Assembly (NCBI RefSeq): GCF_041903755.1
Contig: NZ_JBBWVE010000019.1
Location: 1-64,000, forward strand
DNA: 64,000 nt
Origin: Thiocapsa roseilacustris
GTDB taxonomy: Bacteria > Pseudomonadota > Gammaproteobacteria > Chromatiales > Chromatiaceae
Direction: 5' to 3'
Under the pieces are notes generated by a model. That model worked only from the letters and a program-made list of their open reading frames with translations, did not search any database and was not told where the DNA came from. The translations under genes and the position numbers were made by a program. Below are positions 44,403 through 53,213 of the stretch, piece by piece (the stretch's first letter is position 1; each line of letters begins with the position of its first letter).

Positions 44403-47154
44403 GGTCAGGCTCATGGTCAGGCCTTCGGTCCGTTGGGTTCCCCGGATGGGCGGGCAGCTCGAAGCAAAGGGTAGCACCTTTTCCGGGCGCGCCCTCCGCC
44501 CAGATGCGGCCGCCCAGATTGTCGATGATTCGACGGCTGATGGGCAAACCCAGTCCGGTCCCGCCGGGCTTAGAGCCGCCCCGCGCGGTTTGGTGAAACT
44601 TCTCGAAGACCAGCTCCAGGTCGCTTTCGGGGATGCCGTAGCCGTTGTCTTCGACACAGACCCGCCAGGCCGCGTCGGCGGGCGAGAGTCCGATCCAGAC
44701 CTCGCCCGATCCGGTCGGAGCGAACTTGGCGGCGTTGGACAGGAGGTTCACCAGCACTTGTACGATGCGGTCGCGATCGCCCCAGACCATAGCGGATTCG
44801 CCGGGCAGCTCGAGATGGACGCGGCAGCCGCGCTCCTCGACATATTGCTCGGTGGCCGACACGGCTTGGTGGATGACGGTCTGAAGCTCCACCACCTCGG
44901 TGCGCCAATCGGCGTGGCCGGACTCGATCTTGGCGAGGTCGAGCACCTGGTTCACCAGGCGCGAGAGCCGCTCGGTCTCGCTGACCAGGATGCCGAGGAA
45001 GCGGCGCCGTTGCTCGAAGTCGATGTCGGGGTCGTCGAACAGGATCTCGGAGAAGGCCCGAATGGAGGCGAGCGGGGTACGCAGCTCGTGGGTAACCGAG
45101 GAGATGAAGTCGTCCTTCATGCGGTCCAGATCCTGGAGCCGGATGTTGGCCGCGCGCAGCTCCTCGGTCGCGGTTTCCAACGCCTGCGACTTCTGCTCGA
45201 GCTGGCGGCTGTAGGCGCGAATCTGGGATGCCTCGTCGAGGATGTTTAGGACCTCGTCGAGCCCGAGCGGCTCCTCGTCGGTGACCGAGGCGACCATCAC
45301 CCGGGCCGAGGCGCCGCCGATCGCCCCCGAGAGCAGCGTCTCGGCGAAGTAGACCGTCTCCGCATCGGCCGGAAGTGCCTCGGGCGTGTCCAGTCCGCGC
45401 AAGTGCGCGTATTGCGTGAAGGCCGCGCGGGTACGGGCCGATCCGAGGAAGCGCTCGGCCAGTCTCATCAGCTCCGTAATCTCCGCACTCCCGCGCCATA
45501 GAGGCGCGCTCGCGAGCGCGGTGCGTCGCGAGGCATCGACGAAGATCCCGGCCTGGGATGCCTCCGCCGCATTGGGTGCGCGCAGCGAGGAGACGAAGAG
45601 AAAGGCGCCGATATTGGCGGTTAGGCTCCAGAAAAGACCGTGCGTGATCTCGTTCCAGCCGGTGAGGCCGAACAGCGCCATCGGGGCCAGGAGGTCGAAT
45701 CCGCCGAGGCCTGATTCCATGAATGCCGGCGGGAGCCAACCGGACTTGACGAAGGAGGGCAGGAGCAGCGTGTAGATCCAGAGCAAAAAACCTGCGGACA
45801 AGCCCGCAAGTGCCCCCTCGCGCGTCCCGCCGCGCCAATAGAGCCCCCCGATCACGGCGGGCGCGAACTGTGCGACGGCGACGAAGCTGATCAATCCGAT
45901 ACCGACCAAGGCATAGGCCTCGCCGGCCAGCCAGTAGTAGAGGAAACCGAGCAGCAGGATGACGACGATGGCGCCGCGCCGGATGGTCAGCAGCAGACGT
46001 CCAAGGTCCGCGGCTGGCGGACGGCGGCGCCAGCGGCGCAGCAGTGCCGGCAGGACCAGATCGTTGCTGACCATGGTCGAGAGTGCGATGGTCTCGACGA
46101 TGACCATCCCGGTCGCGGCCGAGAGCCCGCCGATATAGACCAGGAGCGCGAGCCAGGGCTGCTCGAAGGCGATCGGCAGGGTCAACATGAAGGTGTCGGC
46201 GTTGACCGTCCTGTCCGGGAAGGTCAGGAGCCCCGCGATGGCGATCGGCACCACGAAGAGGTTGATGAGCAGCAGGTAGAGCGGAAACAGCCAGATCGCG
46301 CGGCGCAGATGGCGCTCGTCGCTGTTCTCCACGACAGCAACCTGGAACTGGCGCGGCAGCAGAATGACGGCCAGACCGGCCAGCAGGGAGATGGCAAACC
46401 AGTCGGCGAAGGGCGAGATGCTCGGCTCGAGCAACGGAAGCAGCAGCGGGCTGTCCTCGATCGGCGGCAACGCCGGCCCGCCCAGGCCGAGGAGGCCGAA
46501 GGTAATGAAGAGTCCCATCGCGAGAAAGGCGACGAGCTTGACGATGGATTCGAAGGCGATGGCCGCGACGAGTCCTTCATGGCGCTCGCTCGCATCCAGA
46601 TGACGGGTGCCGAACAGGATGGTGAAGGCGGCAAGCAGCAGCGCGACCACGAAGGCGGTATCGCCCCAGAAGGGTCCGTCGCCGTGCACCGGCATCCGCA
46701 CCTCCGGATAATGCGAGAGGATCGTGAAGCTCCAGGCGATCGCCTTGAGCTGCAGCGCGATATAGGGAACCACGCCGATGACGGCGATGATGGTCACCAG
46801 GCCGCCGAGAAGTTGACTCTTGCCGTAACGTGAGGCGATGAAATCGGCGATGGAGGTGATGCGCTCGGCCTTGCTGACCCGCACCATCTTGAGCAGGAGC
46901 GAGCCCCACAGGAGCACCATCAGGGTGGGGCCCAAATAGATGGGCAGGAATCCCAGCCCATTCTCGGTGGCGCGTCCGACGCTGCCGTAGAAGGTCCAGG
47001 CGGTGCAATAGACGGCGAGCGAGAGGGCATAGATCGTCGGGCGCGCGATGACCGAACGGCCCTGCTCGGCACGCCGATCGGCCCAGTAGGCGACCGCGAA
47101 GAGGAGTCCCAGGTAGGCGAACGAGATCCCGATAATCAGCGGGCCGTTGATCAT
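44395..47154 (-). CDS. SLC5-type symporter fused to histidine kinase (CbrA/CrbS-like)
   Basis: 919 residues. The N-terminal 500 are a sodium:solute symporter with about thirteen helices ('SIADFIASRYGKSQLLGGLV', 'IGGLSAATGMVIVETIALST'). A linker follows, then HisKA ('SVTHELRTPLASIRAFSEIL', His near residue 690), then an ATPase domain ('LLSNAAKFAPTGSGEV', 'DNGYGIPESDLELVFEKF', 'GGTGLGLPIS'). All catalytic boxes are present. The layout matches CbrA/CrbS kinases that couple solute uptake to carbon or acetate regulation. ATG 47154 is preferred to a long spurious extension. A small membrane protein gene lies 20 bp upstream. Confidence 0.93.
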   Translation of the reverse strand: MINGPLIIGISFAYLGLLFAVAYWADRRAEQGRSVIARPTIYALSLAVYCTAWTFYGSVGRATENGLGFLPIYLGPTLMVLLWGSLLLKMVRVSKAERITSIADFIASRYGKSQLLGGLVTIIAVIGVVPYIALQLKAIAWSFTILSHYPEVRMPVHGDGPFWGDTAFVVALLLAAFTILFGTRHLDASERHEGLVAAIAFESIVKLVAFLAMGLFITFGLLGLGGPALPPIEDSPLLLPLLEPSISPFADWFAISLLAGLAVILLPRQFQVAVVENSDERHLRRAIWLFPLYLLLINLFVVPIAIAGLLTFPDRTVNADTFMLTLPIAFEQPWLALLVYIGGLSAATGMVIVETIALSTMVSNDLVLPALLRRWRRRPPAADLGRLLLTIRRGAIVVILLLGFLYYWLAGEAYALVGIGLISFVAVAQFAPAVIGGLYWRGGTREGALAGLSAGFLLWIYTLLLPSFVKSGWLPPAFMESGLGGFDLLAPMALFGLTGWNEITHGLFWSLTANIGAFLFVSSLRAPNAAEASQAGIFVDASRRTALASAPLWRGSAEITELMRLAERFLGSARTRAAFTQYAHLRGLDTPEALPADAETVYFAETLLSGAIGGASARVMVASVTDEEPLGLDEVLNILDEASQIRAYSRQLEQKSQALETATEELRAANIRLQDLDRMKDDFISSVTHELRTPLASIRAFSEILFDDPDIDFEQRRRFLGILVSETERLSRLVNQVLDLAKIESGHADWRTEVVELQTVIHQAVSATEQYVEERGCRVHLELPGESAMVWGDRDRIVQVLVNLLSNAAKFAPTGSGEVWIGLSPADAAWRVCVEDNGYGIPESDLELVFEKFHQTARGGSKPGGTGLGLPISRRIIDNLGGRIWAEGAPGKGATLCFELPAHPGNPTDRRPDHEPDHE

Positions 47155-47174
47155 TGCGCCGGTTCTCGCGCGGA

Positions 47175-47375
47175 TCAATCGCGTGTGCGCGAAACGATCC
47201 AGGCCGCGACGGCGATCAACCCGGCCCAGGTCACGAAGAGATAAATCAACAGCACAGGCGCCCCGAGCCAGCGGCCGAGCCTCTCGAACTGCATGACTAG
47301 CGGCGAGAACAGCAGTAGCATCCCGGCCAGGAAGAGCAGCAGCAGGCGTTGTCGCAGCAAGGTTGCACGGGGCAT
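47175..47375 (-). CDS. small two-helix membrane protein, symporter-kinase companion
   Basis: 66 residues from ATG 47375 with two membrane helices ('LLLLFLAGMLLLFSPLV' and 'GAPVLLIYLFVTWAGLIAVA') and a basic start and end. Small proteins of this layout often precede symporter kinases or symporters of the same family and may be accessory subunits; that is by analogy. 20 bp separate it from the kinase gene. Confidence 0.7.
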   Translation of the reverse strand: MPRATLLRQRLLLLFLAGMLLLFSPLVMQFERLGRWLGAPVLLIYLFVTWAGLIAVAAWIVSRTRD

Positions 47376-47406
47376 AGGCCGGTGACCGGATGAGGTTCGG
47401 GCATGT

Positions 47407-50294
47407 TTGGGCATGTTTGGGCAGTATAGTGGGCGAATGCCGGGTCGTCTGGTCCGGCTTGCCTCGAATCGATGTCCTAATTTGGAGCAGGCCGGAACGC
47501 CCGTTGGACGCAAAGATGTGTCGATCGCCGAGCTGCGCTGCATCGAACGGGTGAGCACCGACGCAGGCGACGTGCTCACCGGCACCTTTCATGACATCAC
47601 CGAACGCAAGCGGGCGCGGGCGGAGCTGGAGCAGCACCGCCATCACCTCAGCGAGCTGGTCGATGCCCGTACGGCTGAGCTGGCGCAGGCCAAGGAAGAC
47701 GCCGAGGCCGCCAACCGTGCCAAGAGCGCCTTCCTGGCCAACATGAGCCATGAGATCCGCACCCCGCTCAACGCCGTCATCGGGTTTTCCCAGATCCTGG
47801 CGCACGACCCGACCCTGGCCCCGCGCCAGCTCGAGCAGATCGACACCATCGCACGCAGCGGCGAGCACCTGCTGGGCCTGATCAACGACATTCTTGACCT
47901 TTCCAAGATCGAGGCCGATTGTCTGCCCATCAACCCGCTGGACTTCAACCTGCACGCACTGCTGGACGACCTAGCGGAGTTGTTTGCCCTGCGCGCCCGG
48001 GCCAAGGGTCTGCACCCCAAGATGGCGCGCCACCCCCATCTGCCCGCGATGGTCCACGGCGACGAGGGCAAGTTGCGCCAAGTGCTCATCAACCTGCTGG
48101 GCAACGCGGTGAAGTTCACCCGGGTCGGCACGGTCACGCTGCGCGCCGGCCCGAGCTGGCCCGCCGCCATGGCGGGGCACGACAGCGGCCTGGCCGGGGC
48201 CGCCGCGCTGTGGTTCGAGGTGCAGGACACCGGCCCAGGCGGTCCAGGCATCAACAGAAGCGGACGCGAACGGCTGGCAACTGCCCTCCGGCACCCCGGC
48301 GCCGCGCCTGCTCGTGGTGGACGATCTGCCCGACAACCGCCGCCTGCTTGCCGACGTCCTCGGTTCGGTCGGGTTCGAGATCACCGAGGCCGGCGACGGC
48401 GCCGAGGCCGTGAACCGGTTCGGGCAGCGGCCCGTGGACCTGGTGCTGATGGACATGCGCATGCCGGTCATGGACGGCTACGAGGTCTGCCGCCGGCTCA
48501 AGGCCATGCCCGGGCTGGCCGAGGTGCCGGTGATCTTCATCAGCGCCCTGGCCGAGACCGACATTAAGGTGCGTGCCTTTGCCTCGGGCGGGGTCGATTA
48601 TGTGACCAAGCCGTTCCAAGAGGCCGAGGTGCTGGCCCGGGTCGGCACCCATCTGGCGCTGCAAGCGATGCGCCGCGCCAACGCCATTCAGCAAGCTGAG
48701 CTGGAGCGGTGCACCTCCGACCTGCTGCGGGGCGACCAGCTCATCGTGGAGATCGGCCAGCGCCTGGCCCGGTCCCTGCGCGACCGGCAGTACCTTGCCC
48801 ACATCGGCGGCGACGAGTTTGCAGTGATCCTGACCCCGCTCGACAATCCCGACGCCTTTGCGGCGCCGGTGCGACGCATGCTGCAGGCGGTGGCCGAGCC
48901 GCTGAGTCTCGAAGACCACAAGCTGCAGTTGACCGCCAGCATCGGGGTGGCTGTGTTTCCGCAGGCCGCCGACGGCATGGAGGCCGAACAAGTGCTGCGC
49001 CAGTCCGACCAAGCGATGTATCTCGCCAAGCTCACCGGCAAGAACCGCTACCACCTGTTCGACCCGCTCAAGGACGAGTCCACACGCGAGCGCTTCATCC
49101 GCATCGAGGAGGTGCGACAGGGCCTGACCGCGGGCGAGATGCGCCTGCACTACCAGCCCAAGGTGTGGCTGGCCACCGGCCAAGTGGCCGGCTTCGAGGC
49201 CCTGATCCGCTGGCAGCACCCGCAGCGCGGGCTGGTGCCGCCGGGCCAGTTCATCCCGCTGCTGGAGCGGCACCCGCTGGCCGTCACGCTGGGCGACTGG
49301 GTCATCGAAACGGCCCTGTCCCAGCTGGCGGCCTGGAACGCCCGGGGCATCTGCACCTGCGTGGGCGTCAATGTGGACGCCCTGCAACTCGCCGACCCCG
49401 ACTTCGTCCCCCGGCTGGCGCGCCAGCTCGCGGCGCAGCCCGGCGTGGCCCCGGCCCAGCTTGACCTGGAGATTCTGGAAACCAGTGCGCTCGACAACAT
49501 GGCCGAAGAGGCGGCGCTGATCGCCCGGGTGCAGCGCATGGGGGTGACCTGCTCGCTCGACGACTTCGGCACCGGCTATTCTTCGCTGACCTTTCTCAAG
49601 CAGCTCGCGGCCCAGACCATCAAGATCGACCAGAGCTTCGTGCGCGGCATGCTCGACGACAGCGAGCACGCCAGCATCGTCAACAGCGTGCTGGGGCTGG
49701 CCCGCAGCTTCGACCGCCAAACCCTGGCGGAGGGGGTGGAGACCGAGCACCAAGGCCGGATGCTGCTGGAGCTTGGCTGTGATCTGGCCCAGGGCTACGC
49801 CATCGCACGGCCCATGCCCGCAGCCGAGATGCCGGCGTGGCTGGCCCAGTGGCAGGTTCCGCCGAGCTGGCTGCACATCACCCCGCTGGAGCCCGGCGAC
49901 GTGCCCCTGCTGTTGGCCGAGGTGGAGCATCATGCTTGGATGAAGGCCATGCGCCAATACCTCGCCGCCGCCGGGCGCGCAGGCCTGCAACTTCGGTGTC
50001 TGGTTAGCCAAGCCCGGCACGCAACGCCGCTACAACACGAAGGCGGAGCTCGGTGCGGTGGAGGGTCACCATTACGCCTCGCATCAGGAAGGGGCCGCGC
50101 TGCTCGGCATCGTGCAGGCGCTGAGGGCGCGCTCGTCCGCGACCCTGGTCAACGAGGCCGACCCGGTGGCCGGTCACCCCGAGGTGCAGCAAGGCTGGTC
50201 AAGGCTCGAGGCCCACAGCGCGGCGCTGGTGCAGGCGCTCAAAGGCCTGCGCCAGCGCCGCAGCGACATGTCCGGCGTCGAGAATCCTCGCTGA
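47407..50294 (+). pseudogene. decayed hybrid kinase / REC / GGDEF / EAL / CZB gene
   Basis: A single large signalling gene broken into pieces. A PAS tail ('GTFHDITERKRARAELEQHR'), HisKA ('LANMSHEIRTPLNAVIGFSQ') and the first ATPase boxes read in one frame to about 48240. The Gly boxes are deleted and the frame shifts. A receiver ('LLVVDDLPDNRRLL', 'VLMDMRMPVMDGY') then leads into a GGDEF domain missing its first half ('YLAHIGGDEFAVIL') and a complete EAL domain ('GFEALIRWQHP', 'SLDDFGTGYSSLTF'). After 'HHAWMKAMRQYL' (about 49985) another shift moves the zinc-binding CZB tail to the next frame, ending at 50294. The 5' sensory part is also lost. Confidence 0.8.
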
Positions 50295-50382
50295 GCACGC
50301 CCCTTCGCGGGGCCTGCCTCGCCCCCGCGCCATCGCGCGGAGTACCCGTTGATCGAAACAAGCTCTACTGGAGGATGACTGA

Positions 50383-51162
50383 ATGCGCGGGGTAATTTTT
50401 CAATTTTTGATCAAGGGTTTGCTGCCGGCGACATTCGGGGCTTGGATGTCGTGCTCGGTGATTGCAGAGTCGTCGCTGCTCGTTGAGGCCGACTTGGTCG
50501 ACATCCGCGATGTGGTTCCCGATGTCGTGCTCGATATCCGCTATGCCACGGAGCACAACTTCGTCGGTCGCCCGATCGAGGGCTACGAGGCGCCGCTCTG
50601 TCTCTTGACCCACCGGGCGGCAGCGGCCTTGGCCGGGGTGCAGGCGACCCTGCGCGAGCTGAACCTGTCACTGAAGATCTACGACTGCTATCGGCCGCAG
50701 CGCGCCGTCGACCGGTTCGTTGCCTGGGCCGCGGATCTCGACGACCAGCGCATGAAGGTCGAATTTTATCCGAATGTCGAGAAGGCCAGCCTGTTCGACG
50801 ACGGTTATATCGCGGCGCGCTCCGGACATTCGCGAGGCAGTACGGTCGATCTGACCATCGTTCCCGTGCCGACGCCCGATCAACCGGCGTTCGATCCCGC
50901 CGCCCCCGGGCGTTCGTGCGAAAACCCGGCCTCGGAGCGTTTCGCGGACAACAGCGTCGACATGGGCACGGGTTTCGATTGCTTCAGTCCGCTCTCACAT
51001 ACGTTGAACCCGGCCATCACGGGTGATGCGATGGCGAATCGGCTGTTGCTGAAAACCTCCATGCGCGAGCAGGGTTTTCGCAACCTCGCCGAGGAGTGGT
51101 GGCATTACACGCTGGTAGACGAGCCCTATCCCGACACTTATTTCGATGTCCCCGTGCGATAA
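50383..51162 (+). CDS. ddpX: D-Ala-D-Ala dipeptidase (VanX/DdpX, M15D)
   Basis: 259 residues with an N-terminal hydrophobic leader ('GLLPATFGAWMSCSVIA', possibly a lipoprotein or signal peptide). Zinc-peptidase motifs: 'ARSGHSRGSTVDLTIV' (Ser-x-His...Asp) and 'EEWWHYTL' (Glu-x-x-His). 'DIRYATEHNFVGRPI' and 'YDCYRPQRAVDRF' are typical. It hydrolyses D-alanyl-D-alanine or related dipeptides in the envelope, for peptidoglycan recycling; resistance is not implied, because vanH/vanA partners are absent. The next gene follows after 9 bp. Confidence 0.9.
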   Translation: MRGVIFQFLIKGLLPATFGAWMSCSVIAESSLLVEADLVDIRDVVPDVVLDIRYATEHNFVGRPIEGYEAPLCLLTHRAAAALAGVQATLRELNLSLKIYDCYRPQRAVDRFVAWAADLDDQRMKVEFYPNVEKASLFDDGYIAARSGHSRGSTVDLTIVPVPTPDQPAFDPAAPGRSCENPASERFADNSVDMGTGFDCFSPLSHTLNPAITGDAMANRLLLKTSMREQGFRNLAEEWWHYTLVDEPYPDTYFDVPVR

Positions 51163-51171
51163 GGAGCGAGC

Positions 51172-51972
51172 ATGTTGCGATCCATGACACCGAGCATGAC
51201 ACCGATGACCGAATCAAGGATCGGCGAGCGAGCCCTTTCGTTCGTGCCGCTGAGCTGCTGCTTCGCGATTCTCTTGTGGGGACTGGCGGGGGGATCCGCG
51301 CTTGCCGAAGATACATCCGCCGAGGCCGCGTTCCCGGATGAAGTTGACTGGCCCGAGATGGACCTCGAGGCCCGTATCGCAGCGGTGAGTGACGGCGAGC
51401 TTCGGTTTGTCGAGCCGGAGCGTGCCGCCGAGACCCATCGGCATGTCAATCGGATCCGCATCGGGGCAGAGAGTCTGCGCGAGGGATGGATTGAGCTGAC
51501 CCAGTGTCACGAGCATCTCGACGCGGTCCGCGCGGCGCAGATCCTCTTCAACGCCGAGCGGATTCGCGGCTTGGAGGTGGTCAGTGCGCAGGGGATCGGG
51601 CGTGCCTGGGTGGAGGGTCCTTCGGTCCAGCTCACGGACATCACGCCCGAGGCGAGGCTGTGTATTCGCGCCGAGAGCCGAGCCCTGTTCGCCCTCGGCG
51701 ACGGACGTTACCGGCTGCGCAACGGGCCTTATATGCGCCGCTTTCTCGACGGCTACTACCCCATGCAGGTGGCCTTGGACGTCTCTTACCCGGCCGATCG
51801 GCTCACACTGGTGCAACACCAACCGGTCACGCAACCCGGATTCGAGGTGCGTGCCGAATCCGGGCATATCGCGGTCGATGCCGCCTTCGAAGGGCGGCTC
51901 TTCACCTGCTTGGATTTCTGCGAGACCGGCTCTTCTGACTGCGAGCTGGCGGTCAGCGACTGCTCGCCGTAA
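51172..51972 (+). CDS. exported protein of unknown function
   Basis: 266 residues; a signal sequence of about 45 residues ('CCFAILLWGLAGGSALA') and a mature beta-rich domain with paired cysteines at the end ('CLDFCETGSSDCELAVSDCS'). 'FLDGYYPMQVALDVSYP' looks conserved in a family I cannot name. ATG 51172 or a later Met may be used. It is likely co-transcribed with the dipeptidase and acts in the envelope. Confidence 0.6.
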   Translation: MLRSMTPSMTPMTESRIGERALSFVPLSCCFAILLWGLAGGSALAEDTSAEAAFPDEVDWPEMDLEARIAAVSDGELRFVEPERAAETHRHVNRIRIGAESLREGWIELTQCHEHLDAVRAAQILFNAERIRGLEVVSAQGIGRAWVEGPSVQLTDITPEARLCIRAESRALFALGDGRYRLRNGPYMRRFLDGYYPMQVALDVSYPADRLTLVQHQPVTQPGFEVRAESGHIAVDAAFEGRLFTCLDFCETGSSDCELAVSDCSP

Positions 51973-52060
51973 AGGCCGTCAGGCCCATCGGCTGCGGCGA
52001 GCCGGCTCGGTTCGGCAGCCCTTCCGACATGAAGGTGGTTTCTGTGAAAGGATCTACCGG

Positions 52061-52091
52061 CCTGTAGGGCGAATGAATTCGCCCCTACAGG
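52061..52091. repeat. CCTGTAGGG palindrome after the exported protein gene
   Basis: CCTGTAGGGCGAATG pairs with ATTCGCCCCTACAGG, an almost perfect stem centred on 52076. It lies between convergent genes and may act as a bidirectional terminator; no U-tract. Confidence 0.75.
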
Positions 52092-52135
52092 TCTGCCGGG
52101 AATGCGCAGTCGGGATGCTTATTCCCGGAAATTAC

Positions 52136-52567
52136 CTAAGGTTGTTGTTCAATGAAATGAATGAACTCTTCGGGTGCGTGAACGGTGACAAATGGATGGT
52201 CGAAATCGTCACCGTTGAGCGTCACGAGGTAGTCCACTCCGCTCAGGCGTGCGCTCTCGAGGGTGAGGGCATCGTCGAGATATCGCCAGTCGAGGCCGAT
52301 GGCACCGTCGATGACTCCTGCATCGACCGGAGCGATCGCCAGGATGGCACAGACGCGCTGGATCTCCGATCGTGCCCGGGCCGCGCCTAGTTTGCGTGCG
52401 AGCTCGTTATGGAGTGGGTCGATGGCTGTGGCGCAGACATAGCCTTGAATACGTCCCCCGGCCGCGAGGGAGAGGATGGCGTTGGATGCATTGTCCGTTT
52501 CCTGCTCGTTGTCGAGTGCGTCCATCAAGACCGTGATATCGACGAGTGTCTTGGGTGTTGCGGTCAT
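52136..52567 (-). CDS. PIN-domain putative ribonuclease
   Basis: 143 residues from ATG 52567. PIN acidic residues: Asp in 'TLVDITVLMDALDN', Asp in 'LDWRYLDDALTLESA' and Asp in 'YLVTLNGDDFDHP'. VapC-type toxins cleave RNA. No antitoxin gene can be identified directly upstream, so it is either orphan or paired with an unrecognised protein. The intergenic 52568-53213 (646 bp) holds the third TAAACCGCG element and no clear gene. Confidence 0.75.
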   Translation of the reverse strand: MTATPKTLVDITVLMDALDNEQETDNASNAILSLAAGGRIQGYVCATAIDPLHNELARKLGAARARSEIQRVCAILAIAPVDAGVIDGAIGLDWRYLDDALTLESARLSGVDYLVTLNGDDFDHPFVTVHAPEEFIHFIEQQP

Positions 52568-52988
52568 CGCCTTGCTCCTTGCGTTGTTGGTGTTTCGGAT
52601 CCTTGGGTTGCGAATCATGCGCCCTTGTCGGCGGCGCACGGGATGACCTACCGCGCAGGCACATCCGACGCTGCCGCAGCGATGTCGGCAGAGTGCCGTG
52701 TTCTCGGGAATCGATCGGCCGAGGTGTGTTCCGATCGGGTTGCCGGTCGGGGTGAAGCGGGGGATGAGCACGGACGTGTCTTGGGGCGGCGCCGGTTGTG
52801 ATACGGCAAGACGTCTGTCTCGCCGAGATGCATTCCATGCGGCACATCGGTGACCTTGTTGATCGTCTCCATGATCTCGGCTCGTCGTCATGACTCGGGT
52901 TGTACGTGTCGCAGACAGTATGCGGAGGTGTCCGAATCATTGCTATCGGCGAATCCGGCTGTTCCGACTTTTTTTGTCCTGGATCAAC

Positions 52989-53180
52989 TAAACCGCGTCC
53001 AGGGCGAGATGCTCATCGTCGAGTGAGCTCGCCGTTTGGTGCATCCACGGCCCTTCGCGGGGACGCGGTTTAACATTATATTTTTCTTAATATTTTAAAC
53101 CGCGCCGGCGCCAACGGTCATCAAGTCTGCCGGGGCCGATCCCATCCAAAAACATCGCATACCGCGCTGGGCGCGGTGTA
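52989..53180 (+). repeat. ~192-bp TAAACCGCG element, copy 3
   Basis: TAAACCGCGTCCAGGGCG opens and GGGCGCGGTGTA closes; the right terminus has one mismatch to the others. It is located downstream of glgP (minus strand) and holds the usual TTTTAAACCGCGCC junction near 53093. Confidence 0.88.
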
Positions 53181-53213
53181 GAGATGTCATGTCCTCGGCG
53201 TGAAGGATAAGGA

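Noticed and set aside
47407..48567. Functional histidine kinase of 386 residues
   Set aside because: The ATPase Gly boxes are missing and the last 110 residues are out-of-frame shadow of the receiver gene.
50383..51162. Vancomycin resistance cluster
   Set aside because: Only a VanX-like dipeptidase is present; no VanH, ligase or VanRS genes are near, and such dipeptidases are common in Gram-negative bacteria.
52648..52872. Antitoxin gene for the PIN protein
   Set aside because: The frame is Arg/Pro/Ser-rich, not adjacent to the toxin start and lacks any antitoxin motif.
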